Source: Deltaproteobacteria bacterium
GTDB taxonomy: Bacteria > Desulfobacterota > Binatia > Binatales > Binataceae
DNA length: 5,095 nt
Direction: 5' to 3'
Assembly (NCBI GenBank): GCA_027403435.1
Contig: DAHZDR010000181.1
Span: forward strand, 1-5,095
The translations under genes were made by a program, and so were the position numbers. The notes beneath the pieces are model-generated. The model ran no database searches. It saw only the letters and a program-made list of their open reading frames with translations, and was not told the origin of the DNA. Below, in pieces: positions 1 to 5,095 of this stretch. Every line of letters starts with the position of its first letter. Positions within the stretch are counted from its first letter, which is position 1.

Positions 1-788
1 TAGCTGGGCATCCAGGTGTAGGTGAACCAGTAGGCGGCGGAGTTGACCAGCAGCACCACGAACAACCGGCCGACCACGCGCTGGAACGGCGCGAGCTCGC
101 GAATCGCGCGCCGCGTCAGGGCGGGACGCGCGCCGCCGCGCCGCCATACGTCGCTCTCCGGCAGCCAGCGCCATACCGCAATCGCGACGACGAAAGCGGG
201 CGCCGCGGAAAGCATGAAAACGTGACGCCAGCCGATAATCGGCTCGAGATGGCCGCCGACCGCCGCCGCCAGCATCACGCCCAGCGGCGCGCCGACCTGC
301 ACATAGGAGGCGTAACGTCCGCGCCGATCGGGCGGCATGGTCTCCGCGACCAGACTCTGTCCTGACGCCCATTCGCCGCCGACACCGAGTCCGGTGAAGG
401 AGCGGTAAGCGAGCAAATGCGCCAAATCGTGCGACGCGGCGCACAGAATCGTGCCGATTCCATAGATCAGGACCGACACGATAATGACGGGCTTGCGGCC
501 GCAACGGTCGCCAAGGAAACCGAAGAGCACGCCGCCGATCGCGGTCATGGCGAAGGCCGTGCCAAGCGTAAGCGAGGATTCGGCCGGCGTCAGATGGAGA
601 TCGCGCGCGATCGGCACCAGGATGAACGAGTAGAGAATGAGGTCATAGAAATCGAAAATCCACGCGGCGAAGCACAGCGCGATGATGCGGTAATGGACGG
701 CGCCGAGCGCCCGCTCGCTCATCAAGGGCGCGGCGGCGGCGTCCGGCAGCGCGCCGGCGCGGCGCAACTCGGGAGATCGGTCGTTCAT
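1..788 (-). CDS. MFS metabolite:H+ symporter, N-terminal part (3' end outside window)
   Basis: Inner-membrane secondary transporter of the major facilitator superfamily; the substrate cannot be told from sequence. Read on the minus strand, 262 residues are present before the window edge cuts the gene. They cover the first six membrane helices and the start of helix 7 (about residues 240-258). Visible signatures are FDFYD in helix 1 (45-49), the motif A loop GFLGDRCGRKP (90-100), RSFTGLGVGGEW in helix 4 (129-140) and PESDVW after helix 6 (210-215). The acidic helix 1 motif and the GGEW motif are typical of the aromatic acid, sialate or carboxylate symporter branches, usually about 400-450 residues long, so roughly 40% is missing. 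The chosen ATG (788-786) is the first start after an in-frame stop at 893-891. No Shine-Dalgarno is visible. The first 22 residues are Ala/Arg-rich, so Met23 (MSERALG) is an alternative start. It is divergent from sppA. Confidence 0.9.
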   Translation of the reverse strand, partial: MNDRSPELRRAGALPDAAAAPLMSERALGAVHYRIIALCFAAWIFDFYDLILYSFILVPIARDLHLTPAESSLTLGTAFAMTAIGGVLFGFLGDRCGRKPVIIVSVLIYGIGTILCAASHDLAHLLAYRSFTGLGVGGEWASGQSLVAETMPPDRRGRYASYVQVGAPLGVMLAAAVGGHLEPIIGWRHVFMLSAAPAFVVAIAVWRWLPESDVWRRGGARPALTRRAIRELAPFQRVVGRLFVVLLVNSAAYWFTYTWMPS

Positions 789-791
789 TGC

Positions 792-850
792 GCGGATCGG
801 GCCGCCGCCGGGCGCGGCGCCGGCGGGCGGGGCGGCGCGAAACGATCCGC
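792..850 (-). promoter_or_regulatory. GC-rich inverted repeat in the leader of the MFS gene
   Basis: Perfect 8-bp arms, GCGGATCG at 792-799 and CGATCCGC at 843-850, enclose a GC-rich segment that can itself pair (GCCGCC at 801-806 with GGCGGC at 831-836). In the minus-strand transcript the structure ends three bases before the MFS ATG, where a ribosome binding site would normally lie. The symmetry is seen directly. A role in limiting translation, or as an operator, is inference, and chance pairing is common in such GC-rich DNA. Confidence 0.35.
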
Positions 851-1020
851 CGTTGCGCGTGCGTCTTGGCGACTGGCCGAAGCCCGGCGGTTATGGTTGG
901 CTAGCATTTGTTCTCCGGACGCCGCATTCAAGCATATCGCGCGCGCCTCGGACGAGCCGCGGCAAGCGCGCGGCCGGCGAGTTGCGGATAGGCTGGCGGA
1001 AGCGAAGTTCCGAACCGCAT

Positions 1021-1025
1021 GAGGG
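1021..1025 (+). promoter_or_regulatory. Ribosome binding site of sppA
   Basis: GAGGG ends four bases before the ATG at 1030. It is the only Shine-Dalgarno-like match that fits a start directly before the membrane anchor. The same reading frame is open upstream to 853, but the 59 extra codons encode an Arg/Pro/Gly-rich stretch unlike any SppA N-terminus, so this site decides the start. Confidence 0.6.
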
Positions 1026-1029
1026 TGGC

Positions 1030-2781
1030 ATGTTCAAGCGACTGTTCCGATGGCTCCTGCGCACGATTTTCGTGTTGATTGTATTGTTTTTGATCGTCGC
1101 GGCGAGCGAATACCTTTCGCATCGCTATAAACCCGGATCGGTGCTGGTCGTGCAGCTCGACGGCCCGGTGGTCGAGCGCGGCGCGGAATCGCCGCTGGGA
1201 TTGTTCACGCAGCAGGCGCAGACCTCGCTCAATCTGGTGCGGCGGGCGCTCACGCAGGCTGAACGCGACAAGCGGATCGTTGGCCTGGCGATCAAGGTGA
1301 TCGATCCGCAGATGGAACTGGCGCAGGCGCAGGAACTGTGCGCGATGATTCGCGAATTCCGCGGCCACGGCAAATGGACCACCGCCTATATGGAAACGGC
1401 GGGGGAGAGCGGTTTCGGCAATCTGCCCTACCTGGTGGCGGCCTCGGCCGACGAAGTTTCGATGATGCCGCAGGGCGAACTCAACATCCTGGGCGTCGGG
1501 ATGCGGGAGATTTTCGCGCGCGGCCTGTTCGACCGGATCAAAGTGACGCCGAATTTCGCTTCGATCGGCAAATACAAGAGCGCCGCGAATATCTTTACCG
1601 AAAAGGATTTCACGCCCGCCCAGCGCGAGGAAGACAACGCGCTCGCCGGCGACATGTTCGATCAGATTGTGGCCGGGATGGCCGCCGATCGCCATCTGCC
1701 GCCCGGCCAGATTCGCGCGGCGATCGATTCCGCTCCGCTCAGCGCCGCGGCGGGCCTCCAGGACCATCTGCTCGATCGGCTGGAATATGAAGATCAGTTC
1801 GACGATCGCGTCAAGCAATACCGCGGCGAGAGCCACGACGAGATCAGTTACGACGACTATGCGCGACCGACGCTCGGATGGATCGGCGGCGCGAGCGACA
1901 AAATCGCGATCGTGTACGGCATCGGCGCGATCCAGCGCGGCGCGGGCGGTTTCGATCCGATGCTTGGGCCGGCGTCGGAAGCGATGACCTCCGACGACAT
2001 GATCGCGGCGTTCAAGGACGCGCGCGAGGATGCGAGCGTGCGCGCGGTGGTCTTTCGCGTCGATTCGCCGGGCGGTTCGGTAATCGCGTCGGAACTGATC
2101 CGGCGCGCGGTCGAGCTGACGGCGAAGAAGAAACCGGTCGTGGTGAGCATGTCGAGTTACGGCGCTTCGGGCGGCTTCTGGGTCGCGACGCCGGCGGCGA
2201 AAATTATCGCCGATCCCGGCACAATCACCGGTTCGATCGGCGTGCTGGGCGGAAAATTCAATATCGCCGGCGCCGTCGGCTCGCTCGGCGTCGCGAGCGG
2301 CGCGGTGAGCCGGGGGGCGAACGCCACGATGTTCGATGCGTTCACCGATTTTACGCCGGCGCAGGAACAAATCTTTCGCGATCAGATTCTTGGCGACACC
2401 TATCAGTATTTTCTCAAGCTGGTCGCCGCCCAGCGCCACCTGACCGTCGCCCAGGTCAACGCGGTCGCGCAGGGCCGGGTATGGACCGGCCAGCAGGCGC
2501 TACAGGTGAAACTGATCGATCAACTCGGCACGATGACCGACGCGATCGCCGCGGCCAAGCGGCTGGCGGGCCTCAGCCCGGCGACGCGCGTGGGAATCGA
2601 GGAGCTGCCGGTTCCGGTCGGCGCGTTCGGCAAACTTCTGAACGGACAGATTGTGGGCCTTGTTTCCGCGCAATGGCGCGTTGCGCCCGAGCTCGCGCCG
2701 TTGGCGCGCGCGATGCGCATGGCGGTCGAGCGCCGCTCGATGATCGGCGAAGTGTACTGTCCGGTCGTGCCGGTGCTTTAG
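1030..2781 (+). CDS. sppA: Signal peptide peptidase SppA, long (67K) form
   Basis: Membrane-anchored serine protease (protease IV, family S49) that degrades signal peptides released after secretion, with its catalytic domains on the periplasmic side. The 583-residue product is close to E. coli SppA (618). A positively charged start (MFKRLFRWLLR) is followed by a hydrophobic anchor at about 12-25. The N-terminal domain carries the general-base lysine in GKYKSA (Lys183). The C-terminal domain begins near residue 291, with DSPGGS at 345-350 and the nucleophile in GASGG (Ser380). The Lys-Ser distance of 197 residues matches the 200 of the E. coli Lys209/Ser409 dyad. TGSIGVLG (about 400-407) and a WTGQQAL segment (about 485-491) are further family marks. 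Both dyad residues are present, so the enzyme should be active. The small helical gene follows 86 bp downstream on the same strand and may be co-transcribed. The MFS gene upstream is divergent. Confidence 0.95.
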   Translation: MFKRLFRWLLRTIFVLIVLFLIVAASEYLSHRYKPGSVLVVQLDGPVVERGAESPLGLFTQQAQTSLNLVRRALTQAERDKRIVGLAIKVIDPQMELAQAQELCAMIREFRGHGKWTTAYMETAGESGFGNLPYLVAASADEVSMMPQGELNILGVGMREIFARGLFDRIKVTPNFASIGKYKSAANIFTEKDFTPAQREEDNALAGDMFDQIVAGMAADRHLPPGQIRAAIDSAPLSAAAGLQDHLLDRLEYEDQFDDRVKQYRGESHDEISYDDYARPTLGWIGGASDKIAIVYGIGAIQRGAGGFDPMLGPASEAMTSDDMIAAFKDAREDASVRAVVFRVDSPGGSVIASELIRRAVELTAKKKPVVVSMSSYGASGGFWVATPAAKIIADPGTITGSIGVLGGKFNIAGAVGSLGVASGAVSRGANATMFDAFTDFTPAQEQIFRDQILGDTYQYFLKLVAAQRHLTVAQVNAVAQGRVWTGQQALQVKLIDQLGTMTDAIAAAKRLAGLSPATRVGIEELPVPVGAFGKLLNGQIVGLVSAQWRVAPELAPLARAMRMAVERRSMIGEVYCPVVPVL

Positions 2782-2804
2782 GCGCGCGGCCGCCGGCGCG
2801 CGCC
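2781..2804 (+). other. Hairpin overlapping the sppA stop codon
   Basis: GGCGCGCG at 2781-2788 pairs with CGCGCGCC at 2797-2804 (8 bp, 8-base loop), starting on the last base of the TAG stop. No T-run follows, so it is not a classical intrinsic terminator. It could stabilise the sppA 3' end or be a by-product of GC richness. I therefore do not treat it as ending the transcript before the downstream gene. Confidence 0.25.
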
Positions 2805-2828
2805 ACGATCGCGCGGCGGGCGTGGTAG

Positions 2829-2844
2829 ATTCGCAACCGCGAAT
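2829..2844 (+). other. Small inverted repeat upstream of the helical-protein gene
   Basis: ATTCGC (2829-2834) and GCGAAT (2839-2844) form six perfect pairs around a four-base spacer, ending seven bases before the Shine-Dalgarno at 2852. It could be a small RNA hairpin or a protein half-site pair. Short repeats like this arise easily by chance. Confidence 0.2.
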
Positions 2845-2851
2845 TCCGAAT

Positions 2852-2858
2852 GGAGGAG
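2852..2858 (+). promoter_or_regulatory. Strong Shine-Dalgarno that sets the start of the helical-protein gene
   Basis: GGAGGAG, a near-perfect Shine-Dalgarno, lies nine bases before the ATG at 2868. An in-frame ATG at 2850 overlaps this element and would add six residues (MEERTK). It has no comparable site of its own, so 2868 is preferred. Confidence 0.75.
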
Positions 2859-2867
2859 CGAACGAAA

Positions 2868-3287
2868 ATGGATACGGAGCTGGAGTCTTTCCTCAATACG
2901 CTCGGCGAAGCGGAGCGCGCGGGCGGGCGCGTTTTGCATGAACTGATGGAGCTGTGCGGCGAGTCGCTGGATCTGCGCGAGTTGCTCCGCAAGGTTGCGC
3001 ATGACGAAGGTTATTTCGCCGGCGAACTGGCGGCGCATGTGCGGCGCCTCGGCGGCAATCCTTCCAGCCGCATGGGCGACTTCGTCGAAAAGGTGCGCGC
3101 GGTCGGCGATCTCAGGGGCAAACTCGAATTGCTCAACCGCGGCCAGCGCTGGGTGATGCGCAAAATCAACGAACGCGTCGCGTCGATCGACGACGCGCGG
3201 CTCGCGGCGTTTCTGCGCGTGATGGCCGACGCGCACGAAACCAATATCGGCGCGGTTGACAAAATGCTGGCGGCGCCGCCGCGCTGA
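2868..3287 (+). CDS. Small all-helical protein, DUF6306-like (function unknown)
   Basis: A 139-residue soluble protein with no signal peptide or membrane segment and no known reaction. The sequence suggests four or five amphipathic helices: about 3-31 (LNTLGEAERAGGRVLHEL), 36-62 (HDEGYFAGELAAHV), 69-80, 82-104 (LLNRGQRWVMRKI) and 108-134 (DAHETN). The EAERAG start, the LGG loop, LNRGQRW and the final AHETNI resemble, from memory, the DUF6306 family, whose fold looks ferritin-like. Acidic and His residues cluster (Glu14, Glu16, His45, Asp46, Glu47, Glu53, His57, His123, Glu124) and could bind metal. However, the canonical ferritin/rubrerythrin ExxH pairs are not present (the nearest is Glu53-x3-His57), so metal binding is only a possibility. 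It lies 86 bp after sppA on the same strand and converges on menA. The family name is uncertain; that it is a real gene is well supported by the ribosome binding site. Confidence 0.8.
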   Translation: MDTELESFLNTLGEAERAGGRVLHELMELCGESLDLRELLRKVAHDEGYFAGELAAHVRRLGGNPSSRMGDFVEKVRAVGDLRGKLELLNRGQRWVMRKINERVASIDDARLAAFLRVMADAHETNIGAVDKMLAAPPR

Positions 3288-3288
3288 G

Positions 3289-3311
3289 CGCCGCTATCGT
3301 TGATCGCGGCG
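3289..3311. terminator. Possible bidirectional terminator hairpin between convergent genes
   Basis: CGCCGC (3289-3294) pairs with GCGGCG (3306-3311). After one mismatch, three more inner pairs (3296-3298 with 3302-3304) close a triloop. The hairpin fills nearly all of the 28-bp gap between the helical-protein stop (3287) and the menA stop (3316). The position is right for a shared terminator, but neither side has a T-run, so termination is inferred from placement. Confidence 0.4.
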
Positions 3312-3315
3312 AATA

Positions 3316-4275
3316 CTACAGATGTCGCAGGAGCCGTCCGAGCACGAAGGCCGCCACCAGCACGGCGCCGAATTCGAACTGAAGCTGCCCCGACAGCATC
3401 ATCGCGCGGTTGTATCGCTCGGTGTCCGGGTCTTCCGCAATCAGCCGCGTCTCCGCAAGCGCGTGCGGCGCCGTGACTACGACCGCGATCGCGAGCCACG
3501 GGGCGAGTCCGGCCAGCGCCGCGACGATCACGATCAGATAGGCGCCGAGATTCGACAGCTTGAGCTCGGCAATCGCCGCCGCGCGCCCCATAATCACCGC
3601 CAGCGTGCGCTTGCCGTGGGCGGCGTCGTTGTCGATATCGCGCAGATTGTTGGCCTGCAGCACGCCCGAGCAGAGCAGTCCGATCGGCAGCGAGATAATC
3701 GCCGCCGTCGCCGAAAAACTCAGCGCCTGCACGTAGTAGGCGCCGAGCACATACCCCGGCCCCATCAGCGCGAACACCACGAAATCGCCCAGCCCATGAT
3801 AGGCGAGACTGATCGGCGCGCCGGTGTAGAAATAGGAGCCGGCCACGCCGAGCGCGCCCAGCATCAGGATTGGCCATCCGCAGATCCACGCCAGCGCCAG
3901 GCCGAGCGTGATGCCCGCCGCGAACGCGGCGATTCCGCCCATGAAGACCTGCCTGGGCTGAAGGAAGCCGCGCTGAATCACCAGTCCCGGGCCGAAATTC
4001 TCAGGCGATTGCCAGTCCGGCGAGTCGGTGCCTTTGATGAAGTCGTAGTAATCGTTGACCATGTTGGCGCCGGCCTGCAGCGCCATCGCGGCCACTGCCG
4101 CCATCAGATAGCGCAACGGCGAAAACCCGCCCTCGCGATAAAACGCGGCGAAGGTTCCGACCGATACGCACATGAACGGCATCCCGAGCGTCCATGCGCG
4201 GCTCGCCTGCATCCAGACCGCGAACCATCCCGGACGATCGGTCCCGCCGATCGCCGCGCCCTGCGCGTTATCCAT
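3316..4275 (-). CDS. menA: 1,4-dihydroxy-2-naphthoate polyprenyltransferase (menaquinone synthesis)
   Basis: Integral inner-membrane UbiA-family prenyltransferase that attaches the polyprenyl tail to 1,4-dihydroxy-2-naphthoate, giving demethylmenaquinone. The 319 residues match the family (about 300; E. coli MenA 308), with eight or nine hydrophobic helices. The first Asp-rich motif is NMVNDYYD (71-78, Asn71/Asp75/Asp78), followed by GTDSPD and GPGLVIQRGFLQPRQV (95-110), a stretch characteristic of MenA. The second motif is NNLRDIDND (209-217, Asp213/Asp217), followed by GKRTLAV (221-227). This combination favours MenA over UbiA, heme O synthase or chlorophyll synthase. A related UbiA-type quinone prenyltransferase remains a weaker alternative. 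The ATG at 4275 has only a distant GGAG, 12 bases away. Met22 (MQASRAW) is a possible shorter start, because family members often begin near this point. No other men genes are in view. The upstream gap carries several symmetric elements. Confidence 0.9.
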   Translation of the reverse strand: MDNAQGAAIGGTDRPGWFAVWMQASRAWTLGMPFMCVSVGTFAAFYREGGFSPLRYLMAAVAAMALQAGANMVNDYYDFIKGTDSPDWQSPENFGPGLVIQRGFLQPRQVFMGGIAAFAAGITLGLALAWICGWPILMLGALGVAGSYFYTGAPISLAYHGLGDFVVFALMGPGYVLGAYYVQALSFSATAAIISLPIGLLCSGVLQANNLRDIDNDAAHGKRTLAVIMGRAAAIAELKLSNLGAYLIVIVAALAGLAPWLAIAVVVTAPHALAETRLIAEDPDTERYNRAMMLSGQLQFEFGAVLVAAFVLGRLLRHL

Positions 4276-4276
4276 C

Positions 4277-4288
4277 GCGATTAATCGC
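4277..4288 (-). promoter_or_regulatory. 12-bp perfect palindrome abutting the menA start codon
   Basis: GCGATTAATCGC is a perfect palindrome one base upstream of the menA ATG. It lies between the start and the only Shine-Dalgarno-like GGAG (4291-4288 on the minus strand, overlapping by one base). As RNA it could fold into a four-pair stem with a TTAA loop, shortening the effective GGAG-to-ATG distance. As DNA it could be an operator. The symmetry is seen; both roles are inference. Confidence 0.4.
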
Positions 4289-4302
4289 TCCGTTCAAATT
4301 TA

Positions 4303-4319
4303 GGTCCGCCGCGCGGACC
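4303..4319. promoter_or_regulatory. Inverted repeat GGTCCGC-N3-GCGGACC upstream of menA
   Basis: Two perfect 7-bp arms (4303-4309 and 4313-4319) flank a three-base spacer, 28-44 bases upstream of the menA start. A third copy of GGTCCGC lies at 4358-4364. In the minus-strand transcript the repeat is a 7-bp hairpin followed by TAAATTT, so a terminator or leader hairpin is an alternative to a protein-binding operator. Confidence 0.4.
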
Positions 4320-4326
4320 GTCGAAA

Positions 4327-4332
4327 ATATTA
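4327..4332 (-). promoter_or_regulatory. Possible -10 box for menA
   Basis: TAATAT on the minus strand lies in one of the few AT-rich islands of this gap (4324-4334) and would place transcription start near 4320, about 45 bases before the menA ATG. No recognisable -35 box is found at the usual distance, and there is no extended TG element, so this is a weak call. If correct, the GGTCCGC inverted repeat would sit at the very start of the transcript. Confidence 0.25.
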
Positions 4333-4357
4333 ATCCGCCACGGCCACGCGCGCGAGT

Positions 4358-4364
4358 GGTCCGC
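4358..4364. repeat. Third GGTCCGC half-site upstream of menA
   Basis: A single copy of the 7-mer that makes up the inverted repeat at 4303-4319, in the same orientation as its first arm and 55 bases from it. It lies on the far side of the candidate -10 box. It is short, so coincidence is possible. Confidence 0.25.
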
Positions 4365-4411
4365 TTCAGTCGGGCGTCTCGCCGGGGCGAATTTAATGCG
4401 CATCATAAACG

Positions 4412-4448
4412 GCGGCGGCGGACGCCAGTTGCCGACGCCCGCCGCCGC
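4412..4448 (-). terminator. Strong hairpin between the oxidoreductase gene and menA
   Basis: The arms 4412-4424 and 4436-4448 form a 13-bp stem around an 11-base loop. In minus-strand RNA the only non-Watson-Crick position is a G-U wobble, while in plus-strand RNA the same position is an A-C mismatch. The fold therefore favours the direction of the upstream oxidoreductase gene. A short TTTAT follows on that strand. This is consistent with an intrinsic terminator, although the T-run is weak. Confidence 0.45.
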
Positions 4449-4459
4449 TATGGAGATTG

Positions 4460-4486
4460 CGCGGCGCCGAGAGTCCCGGCGCCGCG
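4460..4486 (-). terminator. Hairpin just downstream of the oxidoreductase stop
   Basis: CGCGGCGCCG (4460-4469) and CGGCGCCGCG (4477-4486) form a perfect 10-bp stem with a 7-base loop, starting 27 bases past the oxidoreductase stop codon. There is no T-run directly after it. It may act with the second hairpin (4412-4448) to end transcription or protect the mRNA 3' end. Confidence 0.4.
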
Positions 4487-4513
4487 TCCGTGTTCAATTC
4501 AGCCGCGCGCTCC

Positions 4514-5095
4514 TCAGGCCTGCGCCCGCAGCGGCTCCAGCGAAACCAGTTGTTCGCGTTGCGCGCCGGGCGCCAGGGGCCGCGAACCGGGCGCGCGCTC
4601 GTACGGATCGACGATGCCGAGCTCCCTGGCGATTTCGCGCACGGCGGGCAGCACTTCTTGCCCGAGCAGCCGGATGCTGGTCATGCGATCTTCCAGGCTG
4701 ACCGGGCCTTGGCTCTGGAAGACGCCGAAGGTGCCCGGCCGCAGCACTTCGAGAATCTTGCGAATCTTCGGAATCACGGTCTTGGGCGTGCCGGCGATAA
4801 TCTGCAGTCCGTCAACCGCCTTCGGATAGCTCTTGTAGATCGCCGCGCGCGCCTCCTCGATGGTGGCTTCGCCGCGCGCGAGCCGGCGACGGGTGCTGTC
4901 CGCAACCGCCTGCAGATTTTCCGGCTCGGCGTTGCTCTTGGCGCGGCCGAGTTGCTCCGCGCTCACTCCCAGAAAGCCGCCCGAGCCGGCGGTCATCGTG
5001 CGCGCCAGCCGGCGCGTCGCCTCTTTCGAGTTATAGCCCGGCGGCAGCGTATGCTCCGGCCGCGAAAACGCTCCCTGTCCGCCGCCGAACAGATG
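4514..5095 (-). CDS. Luciferase-like flavin-dependent oxidoreductase, C-terminal part (5' end outside window)
   Basis: Cytoplasmic LLM-class (bacterial luciferase family, Pfam Bac_luciferase) oxidoreductase using reduced FMN or F420; the substrate is unknown. The open frame runs from the window edge to a TGA at 4516-4514 and gives 193 residues, so the N-terminal part of the barrel is missing. Visible family marks are QIIAGTPKTVIPKI, the segment that closes the barrel in LLM enzymes, then LRPGTFGVFQSQGPVSLEDRMTSI and LLGQEVLPAVREIARELG, which match the usual C-terminal helix. A start inside the window (ATG at 4996) is rejected because coding sequence continues upstream in frame (YNSKEATRRLARTM) to the edge. 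The last 27 residues, after DPYE, are Pro/Arg/Ala-rich and probably disordered. It is on the same strand as menA, 238 bp upstream, but hairpins between the two argue against a simple operon. Confidence 0.85.
   Translation of the reverse strand, partial: HLFGGGQGAFSRPEHTLPPGYNSKEATRRLARTMTAGSGGFLGVSAEQLGRAKSNAEPENLQAVADSTRRRLARGEATIEEARAAIYKSYPKAVDGLQIIAGTPKTVIPKIRKILEVLRPGTFGVFQSQGPVSLEDRMTSIRLLGQEVLPAVREIARELGIVDPYERAPGSRPLAPGAQREQLVSLEPLRAQA

Noticed and set aside
801..840. G-rich run in the MFS leader as a possible quadruplex
   Set aside because: The G-tracts are mostly two or three bases and heavily interspersed with C, which favours ordinary duplex hairpins over a quadruplex.
903..938. 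Promoter-like boxes in the MFS/sppA gap (TTGAAT at 931-926 minus; TTGTTC at 908-913 plus)
   Set aside because: The matching -10 boxes (AATGCT on minus, AGCATA or CATATC on plus) fit the consensus poorly, and the two candidates overlap each other, so neither can be supported as a promoter.
417..1022. A 201-codon plus-strand frame opposite the MFS gene
   Set aside because: It is rich in Arg, Asp, Glu and Gly without hydrophobic core patterns, and is fully explained as the shadow of the MFS gene, whose translation shows clear family motifs.
853..1029. A 59-codon N-terminal extension of sppA
   Set aside because: The extension is Arg/Pro/Gly-rich and would place a non-membrane segment before the signal anchor. 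The ATG at 1030 has a Shine-Dalgarno and starts directly before the anchor.
928..2439. A 503-codon open frame antisense to sppA
   Set aside because: Its translation is dominated by Arg, Ala, His and Asp with no recognisable domain. It lies opposite a clear sppA with an intact active site. Long antisense frames are expected opposite GC-rich coding DNA.
1878..2828. A 316-codon plus-strand frame overlapping the 3' half of sppA
   Set aside because: It is an Arg/Gly-rich out-of-frame product inside a well supported gene, with no ribosome binding site or domain.
3322..4284. A 320-codon plus-strand frame opposite menA
   Set aside because: Its translation is an Arg/His-rich low-complexity product. 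The minus strand encodes a complete MenA with both Asp-rich motifs.

Overview
This is a GC-rich window with Proteobacteria-like gene content and ordinary housekeeping or metabolic genes. I see no phage, IS element, CRISPR array, rRNA or tRNA. A long-form two-domain SppA with an N-terminal membrane anchor points to a Gram-negative bacterium. A MenA-type prenyltransferase points to menaquinone use. Together with the luciferase-like flavin oxidoreductase and the GC bias, this could fit an uncultured soil or sediment lineage near Desulfobacterota or Binatota. That placement is a guess from gene content, not a measurement.

Layout. Positions 1-788 (minus) hold the N-terminal 262 residues of an MFS metabolite:proton symporter whose 3' end lies outside the window. 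A 241-bp divergent gap (789-1029) carries a GC-rich inverted repeat directly before the MFS start. sppA (signal peptide peptidase, protease IV) follows on the plus strand at 1030-2781. A small all-helical protein of DUF6306-like appearance sits at 2868-3287 on the same strand, with a strong Shine-Dalgarno. A 28-bp convergent gap (3288-3315) contains a hairpin and separates it from menA (minus, 3316-4275). A 238-bp gap (4276-4513) is unusually rich in symmetric sequence: a palindrome abutting the menA start, a GGTCCGC inverted repeat with a third half-site, and two strong hairpins just downstream of the next gene. That gene, at 4514-5095 (minus), is the C-terminal 193 residues of a luciferase-like flavin-dependent oxidoreductase whose 5' end lies outside the window.

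Functional links are loose. sppA and the small helical gene may be co-transcribed (86 bp apart). The oxidoreductase and menA share a strand, but hairpins between them suggest separate transcription units. I found no convincing novel multi-gene system. The items most worth a second look are the symmetric elements around the menA start, the leader structure of the MFS gene and the uncharacterised helical protein.
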